In this document: in pieces, positions 9,246 through 17,750 of the stretch
How positions within the stretch are numbered: position 1 is the stretch's first letter
How the letters are laid out: every line of letters begins with the position of its first letter
Assembly (NCBI RefSeq): GCF_018413645.1
Contig: NZ_JAHCDA010000002.1
Location: 124,001-188,000 of the forward strand
DNA length: 64,000 nt
Source: Roseococcus pinisoli
Lineage (GTDB): Bacteria; Pseudomonadota; Alphaproteobacteria; Acetobacterales; Acetobacteraceae
Direction of reading: 5' to 3'
Position numbers and translations under genes: made by a program
Notes under the pieces: model-generated
What the model was told of the DNA's origin: nothing
The model's database searches: none
The model's input: only the letters and a program-made list of their open reading frames with translations

Positions 9246-9260
9246 GTTCACGTCTCGTTC
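9246..9260 (+). promoter_or_regulatory. SOS box (alphaproteobacterial LexA site) upstream of dinB
   Basis: GTTCACGTCTCGTTC is an exact GTTC-N7-GTTC, the LexA operator of alphaproteobacteria, ending 22 bases before the dinB ATG at 9283. It predicts DNA-damage induction of polymerase IV and argues against the longer in-frame start at 9208, which would place the operator inside the coding sequence. Confidence 0.85.
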
Positions 9261-9282
9261 TGGTGGTGATAGGTTGTCCCGC

Positions 9283-10419
9283 ATGAATGGCGCGGCGCAT
9301 CGCAAGGTCATCCACGTGGACATGGACGCCTTCTTCGCGTCGGTGGAGCAGCGTGACGATCCCGCCTTGCGCGGCCGGCCGGTCGCCGTCGGCCATCCGG
9401 CTGCCCGGGGTGTCGTGGCCGCCGCGAGCTATGAGGCCCGGGAGTTCGGCGTGCGCTCCGCGCTGCCCTCGGTGACGGCGCTGCGGCGGTGCCCCGACCT
9501 CGTCTTCGTGCCGCCGCGCTTCGAGGTCTATCGGGCGGTGTCGCGGCAGATCCATGGGATCTTCGCCGGGTACACGGCGCTGATCCAGCCGCTTTCGCTC
9601 GACGAGGCCTATCTCGACGTGACGGCGAATTTGCGCGGACTGCCCACGGCCTGGGCCACCGCCAGGGAGATCCGCGCCCGTATCCTGGAGGAGACCGGGC
9701 TGACCGCCTCGGCCGGCATTTCCTACAACAAGTTCCTGGCGAAGCTCGCCTCGGACCAGCGCAAGCCCAATGGTCAGTTCGCCGTGACGCCCGAGATGGG
9801 GCTGGCCTGGGTGGAGACGCTGCCCGTCGCGCGCTTCCACGGCGTGGGCCCGGTGACGGCCAAGCGCATGCAGGCGCTGGGCATCGAGACCGGCGCCGAC
9901 CTCAGGGCCAAGTCCCTGGCCTTCCTGCAGGAGCATTTCGGCAGCGCGGCCGAATGGTACTACGGCATCGCGCGCGCGCAGGACGATCGGCCGGTCAACC
10001 CGGACCGGACCCGGAAATCCTCCGGCTCGGAGACCACCTTCGATCGCGACCTGCTGGAGGCGGCCGAGATCGAGGCGGGCGTGCTGCGGATGGCCGATGA
10101 CGTCTGGGCCTGGTGCCAGAAGGCCCAGGCCTTCGGGCGGACCGTGACGGTGAAGCTGAAATTCGCGGATTTCCGCCAGATCACCCGCAGTCGCAGCCAT
10201 TCCGGCGCGGTGACCGACCATGGGCAGCTCCGGCAGATGAGCCTGGACCTCATCCGCTCGATCTACCCGCCGCGGAAAGGCATCCGGCTGGTCGGGGTGA
10301 CGGTGTCGAATTTCGGGGCGGCGCGCGATGAGGGCGGCAGCCTGCCGTTGTTCGATCTGGGCGAGGGGGCGTCACCACCTCAGGCATCGGGCATGGCGAT
10401 CCGGCGGGTCGGGTCGTAA
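9283..10419 (+). CDS. dinB: DNA polymerase IV (Y-family translesion polymerase)
   Basis: Error-prone translesion polymerase. In the 378-residue product the catalytic acidic residues are visible: Asp13 in HVDMDAFFASVEQ and Asp107-Glu108 in SLDEAYLDV; Phe18 is at the steric-gate position. The helix-hairpin-helix stretch VARFHGVGPVTAKRMQALGI and the little-finger domain (from about residue 245) follow. The usual beta-clamp motif is expected near the C-terminus, and PLFDLG is a plausible version. Regulation by LexA is supported by the SOS box just upstream. Confidence 0.96.
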   Translation: MNGAAHRKVIHVDMDAFFASVEQRDDPALRGRPVAVGHPAARGVVAAASYEAREFGVRSALPSVTALRRCPDLVFVPPRFEVYRAVSRQIHGIFAGYTALIQPLSLDEAYLDVTANLRGLPTAWATAREIRARILEETGLTASAGISYNKFLAKLASDQRKPNGQFAVTPEMGLAWVETLPVARFHGVGPVTAKRMQALGIETGADLRAKSLAFLQEHFGSAAEWYYGIARAQDDRPVNPDRTRKSSGSETTFDRDLLEAAEIEAGVLRMADDVWAWCQKAQAFGRTVTVKLKFADFRQITRSRSHSGAVTDHGQLRQMSLDLIRSIYPPRKGIRLVGVTVSNFGAARDEGGSLPLFDLGEGASPPQASGMAIRRVGS

Positions 10420-10428
10420 GCTTTCCCC

Positions 10429-11454
10429 ATGTCGCTTTCCCTCTCCATCCTCGACCAGTCCACCATCGTCTCGGGACGCGACGCCGCCCAGGCCATCCAG
10501 GAGACGATGGAGGTCGCACAGCTGGCCGATCGCCTGGGCTATGCCCGCTACTGGCTGGCGGAGCACCATAACAGCCGCAGCCATGCGGGCTCCGCGCCCG
10601 AGATCGTGATCTCGGCCATTGCCGCCACCACGCGGCGCATCCGCGTGGGCAGCGCGGGCATCATGCTGCCGCACTACTCCGCGTTGAAGGTCGCCGAGCA
10701 GTTCCGCGCGCTGGAAGCGGTGGCGCCCGGCCGCATCGATCTCGGCCTCGGCCGCGCTCCGGGCAGCGACGGCCGCACGGCCTATGCGCTGAACCCCAAT
10801 GCCGCGACGGCCGCCGACAACTTCCCTGCCGCCGTGCGGGACTTGCTGGGATGGCTCGGCGACGGCCTGCCCGAGCAGCATCCCTACCGCGAAGTGCGGG
10901 CGAGCCCCGAGGTGCCGACCTTCCCGGAGGTCTGGATCCTCGGCAGCAGCAACTACGGCGCCCAGGTCGCGGCCTTCTTCGGGCTGCCCTACTGCTTCGC
11001 CCACTTCATCACCGACGGCCAGGGCTGCGCGGAGGCGCTGGGCATCTATCGCGAGACCTTCCGCGAGCTGCGCGGGCAGAAGGCGCACGCTGCCATCGGC
11101 GTCTATGCGCTGGCCGCCGACACCGCGGAGGAGGCGGAGCGGCTCTTCAGCTCCCGCGCACTTTGGCGCCTGCATCGGGACCGCGGGATCTTCCCGCCGC
11201 TGCCCACGGCCGAGGAGGCCGCCGCCTATCCTTATACCGAGGCCGAGCTGGCGAAGATCGCGCGGATGCGCACGCGCGCCATGATCGGAACGCCCGGGCA
11301 GGTCCGGGCGCGCATCTCGGCCCTGGCGGAGGAGCTCGGCGTGCAGGAGGTGGCGATCCTCACGCCCTGCCACGATGCGGAGGCCCGCCGGCGCAGCGTC
11401 ACGCTCATCGCCGAGGCCTTCGAGCTGACGGGAGGCCTTGTGCCATGCGCCTGA
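10429..11454 (+). CDS. LLM-class flavin-dependent oxidoreductase (luciferase-like, MsnO8 type)
   Basis: 341-residue bacterial-luciferase-fold protein that would use reduced FMN. Family features are LSILDQSTI at the N-terminus, YWLAEHHNSRSHAGSAPEI, the RIRVGSAGIMLPHYSALKVAEQF segment, and RIDLGLGRAPGSD. The substrate is not predictable. It begins 10 bases after dinB and overlaps the next gene by 10 bases, so it may be co-transcribed with both. Confidence 0.9.
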   Translation: MSLSLSILDQSTIVSGRDAAQAIQETMEVAQLADRLGYARYWLAEHHNSRSHAGSAPEIVISAIAATTRRIRVGSAGIMLPHYSALKVAEQFRALEAVAPGRIDLGLGRAPGSDGRTAYALNPNAATAADNFPAAVRDLLGWLGDGLPEQHPYREVRASPEVPTFPEVWILGSSNYGAQVAAFFGLPYCFAHFITDGQGCAEALGIYRETFRELRGQKAHAAIGVYALAADTAEEAERLFSSRALWRLHRDRGIFPPLPTAEEAAAYPYTEAELAKIARMRTRAMIGTPGQVRARISALAEELGVQEVAILTPCHDAEARRRSVTLIAEAFELTGGLVPCA

Positions 11455-12299
11455 TCCAACGGACCGCTGCTGCCATGGCGATGCTCCTGGCCTGCGGGCT
11501 GGGCGCGGCCCAGGCCCAGGCCCAGGCCCAGGAGGGACCGGTCGTGGTGTCGGCGCGCGACGGCTCGACGCGGCCGCTCGACGCAAGGCCGACGGAGCGC
11601 TCCGTCGTGACCTTCCGCGACGTGCTGCGCGCGGTCTATCCGGATCTGCAGGCGGATGGCCGCGCCGCCGCCAATGCCTCAGCGGGCGGGGACACGCCGC
11701 CCGGCCCGGCCGGGATCGACCTGGCCAACGCGTCGGCGAGTTTCGCGATCCTCTCGGAGGGCGAGCGCGACCATGTGGCGATGACCCTGGCCGGCGTCCT
11801 GGTCATGGCCGAGGTCGCGCCCGAGTTCCGGCCCACCAACGCACTGCCGATACGGACCGAGCGCGAGGGCGATCCCACGATCACGCAGATGCTGCTGTTG
11901 GGGGAAGGGCGGCCGGCGGCCGTGATCCTCAACACCCGCCAAGACGGCGAGAGGAGCATCGCCCGGTACCTCATCGCGGCCCCGATCGACGGACAGCTGC
12001 GGCAGGTCTTCGAGGGGCCGCTACTCTATTCGGTCGATACTCTGGAGCGCGGCTGCGAACCGCGCCGCATCGAGCAGCGGATGCTGCCCGTCGCCCTGCG
12101 GGATGCGCAACGCGACGGCTACGCCGAATTGTCCCTCACGGTGCGGGTGGCCCGCATCTGCATCCGGCGCGGCCGTCCGCGCACCCAGGGTACGACCGTC
12201 CATTACGCCCGGCTGCGCTGGGATTCGGCGCAGTCGCGCTACCTCGGCTCGCTGGATGCGCTGGAGCGGCGGAACGAGCAGCGGATGGCCGCGCCCTGA
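11445..12299 (+). CDS. Secreted protein of unknown function
   Basis: 284 residues with a signal peptide of about 25 residues (two Arg/Gln-rich residues, then AMAMLLACGLGAAQAQAQAQ). The Gln-Ala repeat at the cleavage region comes from a short GCCCAG repeat in the DNA near 11510-11530. The mature part has no motif I know; it has a Cys pair only in the last third (GCEP and RICIRRG). The start at 11445 is set by the signal peptide and the overlap with the monooxygenase gene. Confidence 0.7.
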   Translation: MRLIQRTAAAMAMLLACGLGAAQAQAQAQEGPVVVSARDGSTRPLDARPTERSVVTFRDVLRAVYPDLQADGRAAANASAGGDTPPGPAGIDLANASASFAILSEGERDHVAMTLAGVLVMAEVAPEFRPTNALPIRTEREGDPTITQMLLLGEGRPAAVILNTRQDGERSIARYLIAAPIDGQLRQVFEGPLLYSVDTLERGCEPRRIEQRMLPVALRDAQRDGYAELSLTVRVARICIRRGRPRTQGTTVHYARLRWDSAQSRYLGSLDALERRNEQRMAAP

Positions 12300-12417
12300 C
12301 GCGCGGTTTTCCCGCCTGAATCGGCCCATTAGGCGGGCGGAAGCCGGGCGCCGTGGCTTGACGCATCGACCGTTGCGGAGGACGGTCGGGGCAATCAACA
12401 AGGCAGTTTTCGTCTCC

Positions 12418-13443
12418 ATGGCAGCACCCAGCAGCGCGCCCGCCGCCGCGCAATCCTTCCCCGAGCAGGTTCGCAGACTGGCTCCCGGCCTGGCCCTTTG
12501 CCTCGCCATCGCGGCCCTTGCCATCTACGTCCGCAACCTCACCGGAATCGCGGCGCTGAACCCGGTCGTGGTCGCGCTGGTGGTGGGTGTCGGCCTCGGC
12601 ACCTTCATCGGCCGCCCTGCGGTGATCAAGCCGGGCATCAGCTTCGCCGTGCGGCCGCTGCTGCGCTTCGCCATCGTGCTGCTGGGCCTGCAGGTGACGC
12701 TGGGCATGCTGGCGGGGCTCGGCCTCGGCGCCCTGGTGCTGGCGGTTCTCGTGGTCGGGCTGACGCTGCCCTTCACCATCTGGCTCGGCCGGGTGATGGG
12801 CGTGGACGAGAAGCTCGCCGTCCTCATCGGCACGGGCACCGCCATCTGCGGCGCCTCGGCCATCGTCGCCGCGAACCAGGTGGTGCGCGGCGAGGACGAG
12901 GACGTCACCTATTCGCTGGCCGTCATCACCCTCTGCGGCACGGTGTCGCTGATCCTCTTCCCCTATCTCGGCAGCCTGCTGGGCATGACGGGCGAGACCT
13001 ATGGCCTTTGGGCCGGCGCCGCGATCCATGAGGTGGTGCAGGCGGTGGGCGCCGCGGCCGCCGGCGGACCCGATGCCTCGCAGAGCGGCACGGTGATGAA
13101 GCTGGCGCGCGTCTTCCTCCTGGCGCCCGCGGTCGTGGCGCTCGGATGGTGGGTGGCGCGGCAGCACCACGGCCAGGCGGGCCATGCCAAGGCGCCCGTG
13201 CCATGGTTCGCCTTCGGCTTCCTGGCGCTGGTCGTCCTGGGCAGCACCGGCCTCGTGCCGAAGGAGGCCGTGGAGGCCTCGCGCTTCGTCGTGCCGATCA
13301 TGCTGGCCGCCTCGGTGGCGGCGCTCGGCCTGCAGACGGACCTGCGCGCGCTGCACAAGCGCGGTGCGGCGCCGCTGCTCCTGGGTGTCGCGAGCACGAT
13401 CTTCATCGCGCTGCTGGCCCTGGTCGGCGTCTCGATCATCTGA
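12418..13443 (+). CDS. YeiH-family putative sulfate exporter (UPF0324)
   Basis: 341-residue integral membrane protein with about ten helices. It carries the family's conserved blocks: LRFAIVLLGLQVTLG (around 83-97), GTGTAICGASAIVAANQVV, and WAGAAIHEVVQAVGAA. Members are annotated as sulfate or sulfonate exporters from gene neighbourhoods; direct evidence is limited, and no sulfur genes lie nearby here. The ATG at 12418 gives the usual length; upstream in-frame starts extend into the preceding gene. Confidence 0.85.
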   Translation: MAAPSSAPAAAQSFPEQVRRLAPGLALCLAIAALAIYVRNLTGIAALNPVVVALVVGVGLGTFIGRPAVIKPGISFAVRPLLRFAIVLLGLQVTLGMLAGLGLGALVLAVLVVGLTLPFTIWLGRVMGVDEKLAVLIGTGTAICGASAIVAANQVVRGEDEDVTYSLAVITLCGTVSLILFPYLGSLLGMTGETYGLWAGAAIHEVVQAVGAAAAGGPDASQSGTVMKLARVFLLAPAVVALGWWVARQHHGQAGHAKAPVPWFAFGFLALVVLGSTGLVPKEAVEASRFVVPIMLAASVAALGLQTDLRALHKRGAAPLLLGVASTIFIALLALVGVSII

Positions 13444-13509
13444 CCATCGATGGGGAGCGGCGAGGACCGCCGTTCCCCCCGACAAGGCGGCGCGCCCCGC
13501 GGCGCGCCG

Positions 13510-14421
13510 TCAACCTCCGAAGAGCTCCCGCGGCAGATTCTCGGCGACGTGGTCGATGAAGGCCCGCACCCGACGCGGTACCTGGCCGCCGCCGACATGG
13601 ACGGCATGGACCATCTCCAGGTCGCCGGGATTAAACGCCTCCAGCACCGGCACCAGCGCCCCTGCGTCGATATCAGCGGCCACGTGGAAGCGCCCCAGCC
13701 GCGCGATCCCCGTGCCCGCCAGCGCCATCTGCCGCACCGTCTCGCCGTTATTCGCGAGCAGGTTGCCTGACACCGGCAGCTCGATCGCCCGGTCCTCCTC
13801 CCGGAAGAGCCAGCCGTTGCGGCCGCGGCGGAAGTTGAAGCCGAGGCAGTTATGCGCGGCCAGCTCCGCGGGCGCGGCCGGCGTGCCGCGTCGCGCGAGA
13901 TAGGCGGGCGACGCGCAGACCACGGCGCGGCTCTGCCCGAGCTTGCGCGCGACCAGACCGCTATCCGGCAATGCGCCCATGCGGATGGCGAGGTCGGCGC
14001 GCTGTGCCAGCAGGTCCACGACATCGTCGGTGAGGCTGAGATCCACCGTCACATCGGGATGGCGTTCCAGGAAGGTGGGGATGAGCGGGGCCAGGAACAT
14101 ACCGCCGAAGGGCACGGAGGCGCTGACGCGCAGCCGGCCGCGCACGGCGCCGCCGGTCGCTTCCTGGTCGGCCTCGTTCAGCTCGCGGAGGATGCGCTCG
14201 GCCGCGCGATGATAGGCCTCGCCCTCGTCGGTCAGCGTCAGGGCGCGCGTGGTCCGCAGCAGCAGCCGCGCGCCCAGCCGTCCCTCAAGCCGCGCAATCA
14301 ACTTGCTGACAGCGGAAGGCGTCAGGTCCAGGCTGCGGGCGGCAGCGGAAAAGCCGCCCTCGCGCACCACCCGGCAGAAGACTTCCATCTCGCCAGAACG
14401 CTCCATGAGGATGCGCGGCAT
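13510..14421 (-). CDS. LysR-family transcriptional regulator
   Basis: 303 residues. An N-terminal winged helix-turn-helix (MEVFCRVVREGGFSAAARSL, then SKLIARLEGRLGARLLLRTTR) is followed by the effector-binding domain from about residue 95. The FRRGRNGWLFREE region and overall pattern are of the common CrgA-like LysR subgroup. It is divergent from the SDR gene starting at 14520, its most likely target, and a dyad lies directly at its start codon. Confidence 0.92.
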   Translation of the reverse strand: MPRILMERSGEMEVFCRVVREGGFSAAARSLDLTPSAVSKLIARLEGRLGARLLLRTTRALTLTDEGEAYHRAAERILRELNEADQEATGGAVRGRLRVSASVPFGGMFLAPLIPTFLERHPDVTVDLSLTDDVVDLLAQRADLAIRMGALPDSGLVARKLGQSRAVVCASPAYLARRGTPAAPAELAAHNCLGFNFRRGRNGWLFREEDRAIELPVSGNLLANNGETVRQMALAGTGIARLGRFHVAADIDAGALVPVLEAFNPGDLEMVHAVHVGGGQVPRRVRAFIDHVAENLPRELFGG

Positions 14422-14440
14422 TTGTGATTCTCATTCACAA
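14422..14440. promoter_or_regulatory. Candidate LysR operator between lysR and the SDR gene
   Basis: TTGTGATTCTCATTCACAA is a perfect 6-bp dyad with a 7-bp spacer, next to the ATG of the LysR gene and about 80 bases from the divergent SDR gene. LysR sites typically contain T-N11-A within such dyads. The position suits autorepression and control of the neighbour; the assignment is inference. Confidence 0.5.
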
Positions 14441-14519
14441 GTGATGATCCGCTGTAGGAAATAGTCGCGGCGCCCGGCGAACACCAGCTTCCCGTCACCC
14501 TCGGATTCAGGACACGGAC

Positions 14520-15392
14520 ATGCAGATCTTCCTCACCGGCGCCAACGGCTTCATCGGCGGCGCCATCGCCTCCCGCCTCGTCGCGGACGGCCATAGGGTG
14601 CGCGGGCTGGTGCGCGACCAGGCGAAGGCCGAGGCCGTGGCGGCGCATGGCGTGGTGCCGGTCATCGGCGCGCTTGGGGATGCCGGGCTGCTGCGGGCCG
14701 AGGCCGCCGCAGCGGAAGCCGTGGTCAACGCCGCCAGCAGCGACAATCGTGGCGCCGTGGAAGCCCTTCTCGCCGGCCTCGAGGGCTCCCAAAAGCCCTT
14801 CCTGCACACCAGCGGCAGCAGCCTCGTGGGCGACGAGGCCATGGGCGAGCCCTCCGACCGCATCTTCCATGAGGACACGCCGATCGTCCCCGAGCCCGAC
14901 AAGGTCGCGCGCGTTGCCATCGACACGCTGATCCGCGGCGCCGGCGGCGTCGTGCTGTGCAACACGATGATCTATGGCCATGCCATGGGTGAGCCGGCGG
15001 AGAGCGTGCAGGTGCCCCGCCTCGCCAGGCAGGCACGGGCCTCGGGCATTGCGCGCTATATCGGCCGCGGACTGAACCGCTGGTCCAACGTCCACATCGC
15101 CGACGTCGCGGATCTCTATGCGCTCGCGCTGGAAAAGGCGCCGCGCGGCAGCTTCATGTACGTGGAGAGCGGCGAGGAGGAGCTGGGCAACGTCGCCCGC
15201 GCCATCGCCACGCGCCTCGGGTTGGGAGAGGCGCAGCCCTGGTCGGCCGAGGAAGCCATCGCGACCTGGGGCCGCGAGATGGCGGTCTTCGGCCTCGGCT
15301 CCAACAGCCGCGTGCGCGGCCGGCTTGCGGGCGAGCTGGGCTGGAAGCCCCGGCGGCGTTCGATCACGGAATGGATCCGCGAAGAGCTGTAA
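14520..15392 (+). CDS. NAD(P)-dependent epimerase/dehydratase-like protein (atypical SDR)
   Basis: 290 residues with a Rossmann NAD(P)-binding motif at the N-terminus (FLTGANGFIGG, residues 4-14) and the extended-SDR segment HTSGSSLVGDEAMGEPSD. A canonical YxxxK catalytic pair is not obvious, which is why I call it atypical; VHIADVADLYALALE is the usual C-terminal extended-SDR block. The substrate is unknown. Probably controlled by the divergent LysR protein. Confidence 0.85.
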   Translation: MQIFLTGANGFIGGAIASRLVADGHRVRGLVRDQAKAEAVAAHGVVPVIGALGDAGLLRAEAAAAEAVVNAASSDNRGAVEALLAGLEGSQKPFLHTSGSSLVGDEAMGEPSDRIFHEDTPIVPEPDKVARVAIDTLIRGAGGVVLCNTMIYGHAMGEPAESVQVPRLARQARASGIARYIGRGLNRWSNVHIADVADLYALALEKAPRGSFMYVESGEEELGNVARAIATRLGLGEAQPWSAEEAIATWGREMAVFGLGSNSRVRGRLAGELGWKPRRRSITEWIREEL

Positions 15393-15450
15393 CGCACGCC
15401 GTCGCGAGGTGGAGGCCCGGTCATGCGCGGCTGCATGACCGGGAGGCGCC

Positions 15451-16656
15451 TCAGCTGCGGCGCTGCCAGCGTAGCGCCATCCAGAAGCAGGCCTGGGAGA
15501 CGATCCCCGCCGCGGCGAGGACGAGCGCGGCGGAGAACATCGGGTTGGAGCCAAGCCCGGCCAGCGCCGCGCAGGTCGCGCCCACGCCCATCTGGATCGC
15601 GCCGTACAGTCCCGAGGCCGAGCCGATCACCTGCGGATTGACGCTGAGCGCCTGCGCCATGGCGGTCGGCGAGGCGAAGCCCAGCCCGATCGCGAAGGCG
15701 AACATACAGGTCATCACCAGCACGACGCTGAGATTGCCGGTGAGCGTCGCGCCCAGAAGGATCAGCGTGGAGATGGCGCTGGCGAGGTTCCCGCGCACCA
15801 TCAGCTTCACCATCGAGACGCGGCCGAGCATCCGGCTGACCAGTGCGCTGCCGAGCCACATGCCGAAGACCAGCAGCGCGAGATAGAAACCGGTCTCGTG
15901 CGGCGGGCGATGGAACTGGTGGGTGAAGATGAAAGGGGCAGCGGCGATGAAGGCGAAGACCGCCGTCGTCGCGCAGCCGCCGCCGATGGCGTAGCCCAGG
16001 AAGGCGGGCGAGCGGATGAGCTGGACGCAATGCCGCAGGAAGGAACTGCCGTCGCCGGAATCCGCCGGACGCGTCTCGGGCAGGCTCCGCCAGGCGAGCA
16101 CGAGGTTCACGAGGCCGAACACGCCGAGCGCCATCAGGATGGAGCGCCAGCCGGTGGTCTCCGTCATCAGGGTGCCGAGGAGCGGGGCGATGGCCGGGCC
16201 CACGGTGATCATGAGGTTCATCACGGCCAGTCGGCGCGCGGTATCGGTAGGCGCGGAGGTGTCGCGCACGATCGTGCGTCCCAGCACCAGCCCGGCGCAT
16301 CCGCCCAGGGCCTGGAAGAGGCGTGCGGCGATCAGCGCGCCCGGCCCCGTGGCGAAGGCGGCCGCGAAGCCGGAGATGGCGTAGATCACCAGCCCCACCA
16401 TCAGCACCGGGCGGCGGCCGAAGCGGTCGGAGGCCGGGCCGTAGATAAGCTGGCCGAAGGCGAGGCCGTAGATGTAGAGGCTGATCGTCATCTGCATTGT
16501 GCCGATGCTGGCGCCGAGATCCTCCGCCGCGCGGGGCAGGGCCGGCACGAAGATGTGCATGGCCAGCGTGCCGCTGAAGGTGAAGAGCGCGAGCATCCAG
16601 AGCGGCACGCTGAGGCGCGAGGTGGCCTCCGGCGGTTCCTGCACAACGTCCCTCAT
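15451..16656 (-). CDS. MFS drug-resistance transporter, Bcr/CflA family
   Basis: 401-residue transporter with 12 predicted helices. The first loop GPASDRFGRRPVLMVGLVIY is the major-facilitator motif between helices 2 and 3, and ALPRAAEDLGASIGTMQMTISLY is typical of Bcr/CflA exporters. Its start overlaps the end of the HlyD-like gene by 4 bases, making it the last gene of the marR-FUSC efflux operon. Drug range unknown. Confidence 0.9.
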   Translation of the reverse strand: MRDVVQEPPEATSRLSVPLWMLALFTFSGTLAMHIFVPALPRAAEDLGASIGTMQMTISLYIYGLAFGQLIYGPASDRFGRRPVLMVGLVIYAISGFAAAFATGPGALIAARLFQALGGCAGLVLGRTIVRDTSAPTDTARRLAVMNLMITVGPAIAPLLGTLMTETTGWRSILMALGVFGLVNLVLAWRSLPETRPADSGDGSSFLRHCVQLIRSPAFLGYAIGGGCATTAVFAFIAAAPFIFTHQFHRPPHETGFYLALLVFGMWLGSALVSRMLGRVSMVKLMVRGNLASAISTLILLGATLTGNLSVVLVMTCMFAFAIGLGFASPTAMAQALSVNPQVIGSASGLYGAIQMGVGATCAALAGLGSNPMFSAALVLAAAGIVSQACFWMALRWQRRS

Positions 16657-17540
16657 GGTGTGGCCGTCGCGGCTTCTGGGCGGGGCTGGACCTCGACCGT
16701 CGCGGTCAGGCCGGCCACCAGCAGCACGCCCTCCGGCACCTCGCCGAGCTCGATGCGCACGGGCACGCGCTGGGCGAGGCGCACCCAGGTGAAGCTCGGA
16801 TTGATGTTGGCGACGAGGCCGGCGCTGCGCTCGCGATCCTCGATGGCGGAGGCGAAGCTCTGCACATGGCCCGTCAGCGCGGGCGACTGGCCCATGAGGT
16901 GGATGGTGACCGGGTCACCGATGCGGATGCGCGGCAGCTTGGTCTCCTCGAAATAGCCCTCGACGCGGAGGGAAGCGGAATCCACCAGCGCCATCACCGC
17001 CTGTCCGGAGGCGACGTAGTCGCCGGGCCGCAGCGAGAGGTTGGTCACCGTGCCGCTCACCGAGGCATGCACCTCGGAACGTGCGAGGTTCAGCTCGGCG
17101 AGATGCTGGTCGGCCGTGGCCTGGTCGAGCGCGGCGCCGGCCTGCGCGACGGCGGTGCGCGCCTGCTCCGTCGCCTGGCGCGAGACGACTTCGCGGATCT
17201 GTTCATAGCGGGTGAGGTCGCGGCGTGCCTGCTCCAGCGCGGCGCGGCGGCCTTCCAGCGCGGCGGTGGCCTGCTGCAGCGCGATCTCGAAGCGCTGGCG
17301 GTCAATGCGGAAGAGCACGTCGCCCCGATGCACGGCGGCATTGTCGCGCACCAGGACCTCGCTCACGAGGCCGGAGACATCCGGCGCCACCCCGATGACG
17401 TCGGCGCGCACACGGGCATCGCGTGTCCAGGGCTCGTGCAGGTAGTGGTTCCAGAGCCCGTGGGCGACGACGCCGGCGCCGGCGACCATGCAGAGGGTGA
17501 GGGCGACGCTCGCCGCGCGCTTCAGCAGCGGGCGCATCAC
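16653..17540 (-). CDS. HlyD/EmrA-family membrane fusion protein (AaeA-like)
   Basis: 295-residue periplasmic adaptor with an N-terminal membrane anchor (about 10-30). Biotinyl-lipoyl-like halves are visible as TRDARVRADVIGVAPDVSGLV and SGTVTNLSLRPGDYVASGQ, separated by a helical hairpin (about 85-165), then a beta-barrel region. It overlaps both neighbours by 4 bases. With the DUF1656 and FUSC proteins it matches the aaeXAB arrangement that exports aromatic acids in E. coli. Confidence 0.9.
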   Translation of the reverse strand: MMRPLLKRAASVALTLCMVAGAGVVAHGLWNHYLHEPWTRDARVRADVIGVAPDVSGLVSEVLVRDNAAVHRGDVLFRIDRQRFEIALQQATAALEGRRAALEQARRDLTRYEQIREVVSRQATEQARTAVAQAGAALDQATADQHLAELNLARSEVHASVSGTVTNLSLRPGDYVASGQAVMALVDSASLRVEGYFEETKLPRIRIGDPVTIHLMGQSPALTGHVQSFASAIEDRERSAGLVANINPSFTWVRLAQRVPVRIELGEVPEGVLLVAGLTATVEVQPRPEAATATP

Positions 17541-17749
17541 GCTATCCCCCGCGCGAGCGTCCAGGCCGTGCCCAGCAGGATCACGTAGAGCGACAGGTTG
17601 AACAGCGCGCGGTGCCAGACGAAGGCATAGAGCCCGGTCCAGGCCAGCCCGCGCCGCACCAGCTGCATGGCGAGGTAGCAGGCCGCCATCAGCACCAGGA
17701 AGGAGGGAACGAAGACGCCATAGACGTCGATCTCGGAAGGCATGGTCAT
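17537..17749 (-). CDS. DUF1656 small membrane protein (AaeX-like)
   Basis: 70 residues with two predicted membrane helices (about 12-30 and 50-67). The opening EIDVYGVFVPSFLVLM and the central RRGLAWTGLYAFVWHRALFN are the DUF1656 pattern. Such proteins accompany FUSC/HlyD efflux pairs; their role is not known. It lies 1 base after the FUSC gene and overlaps the adaptor gene by 4 bases. Confidence 0.85.
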   Translation of the reverse strand: MTMPSEIDVYGVFVPSFLVLMAACYLAMQLVRRGLAWTGLYAFVWHRALFNLSLYVILLGTAWTLARGIA

Positions 17750-17750
17750 C

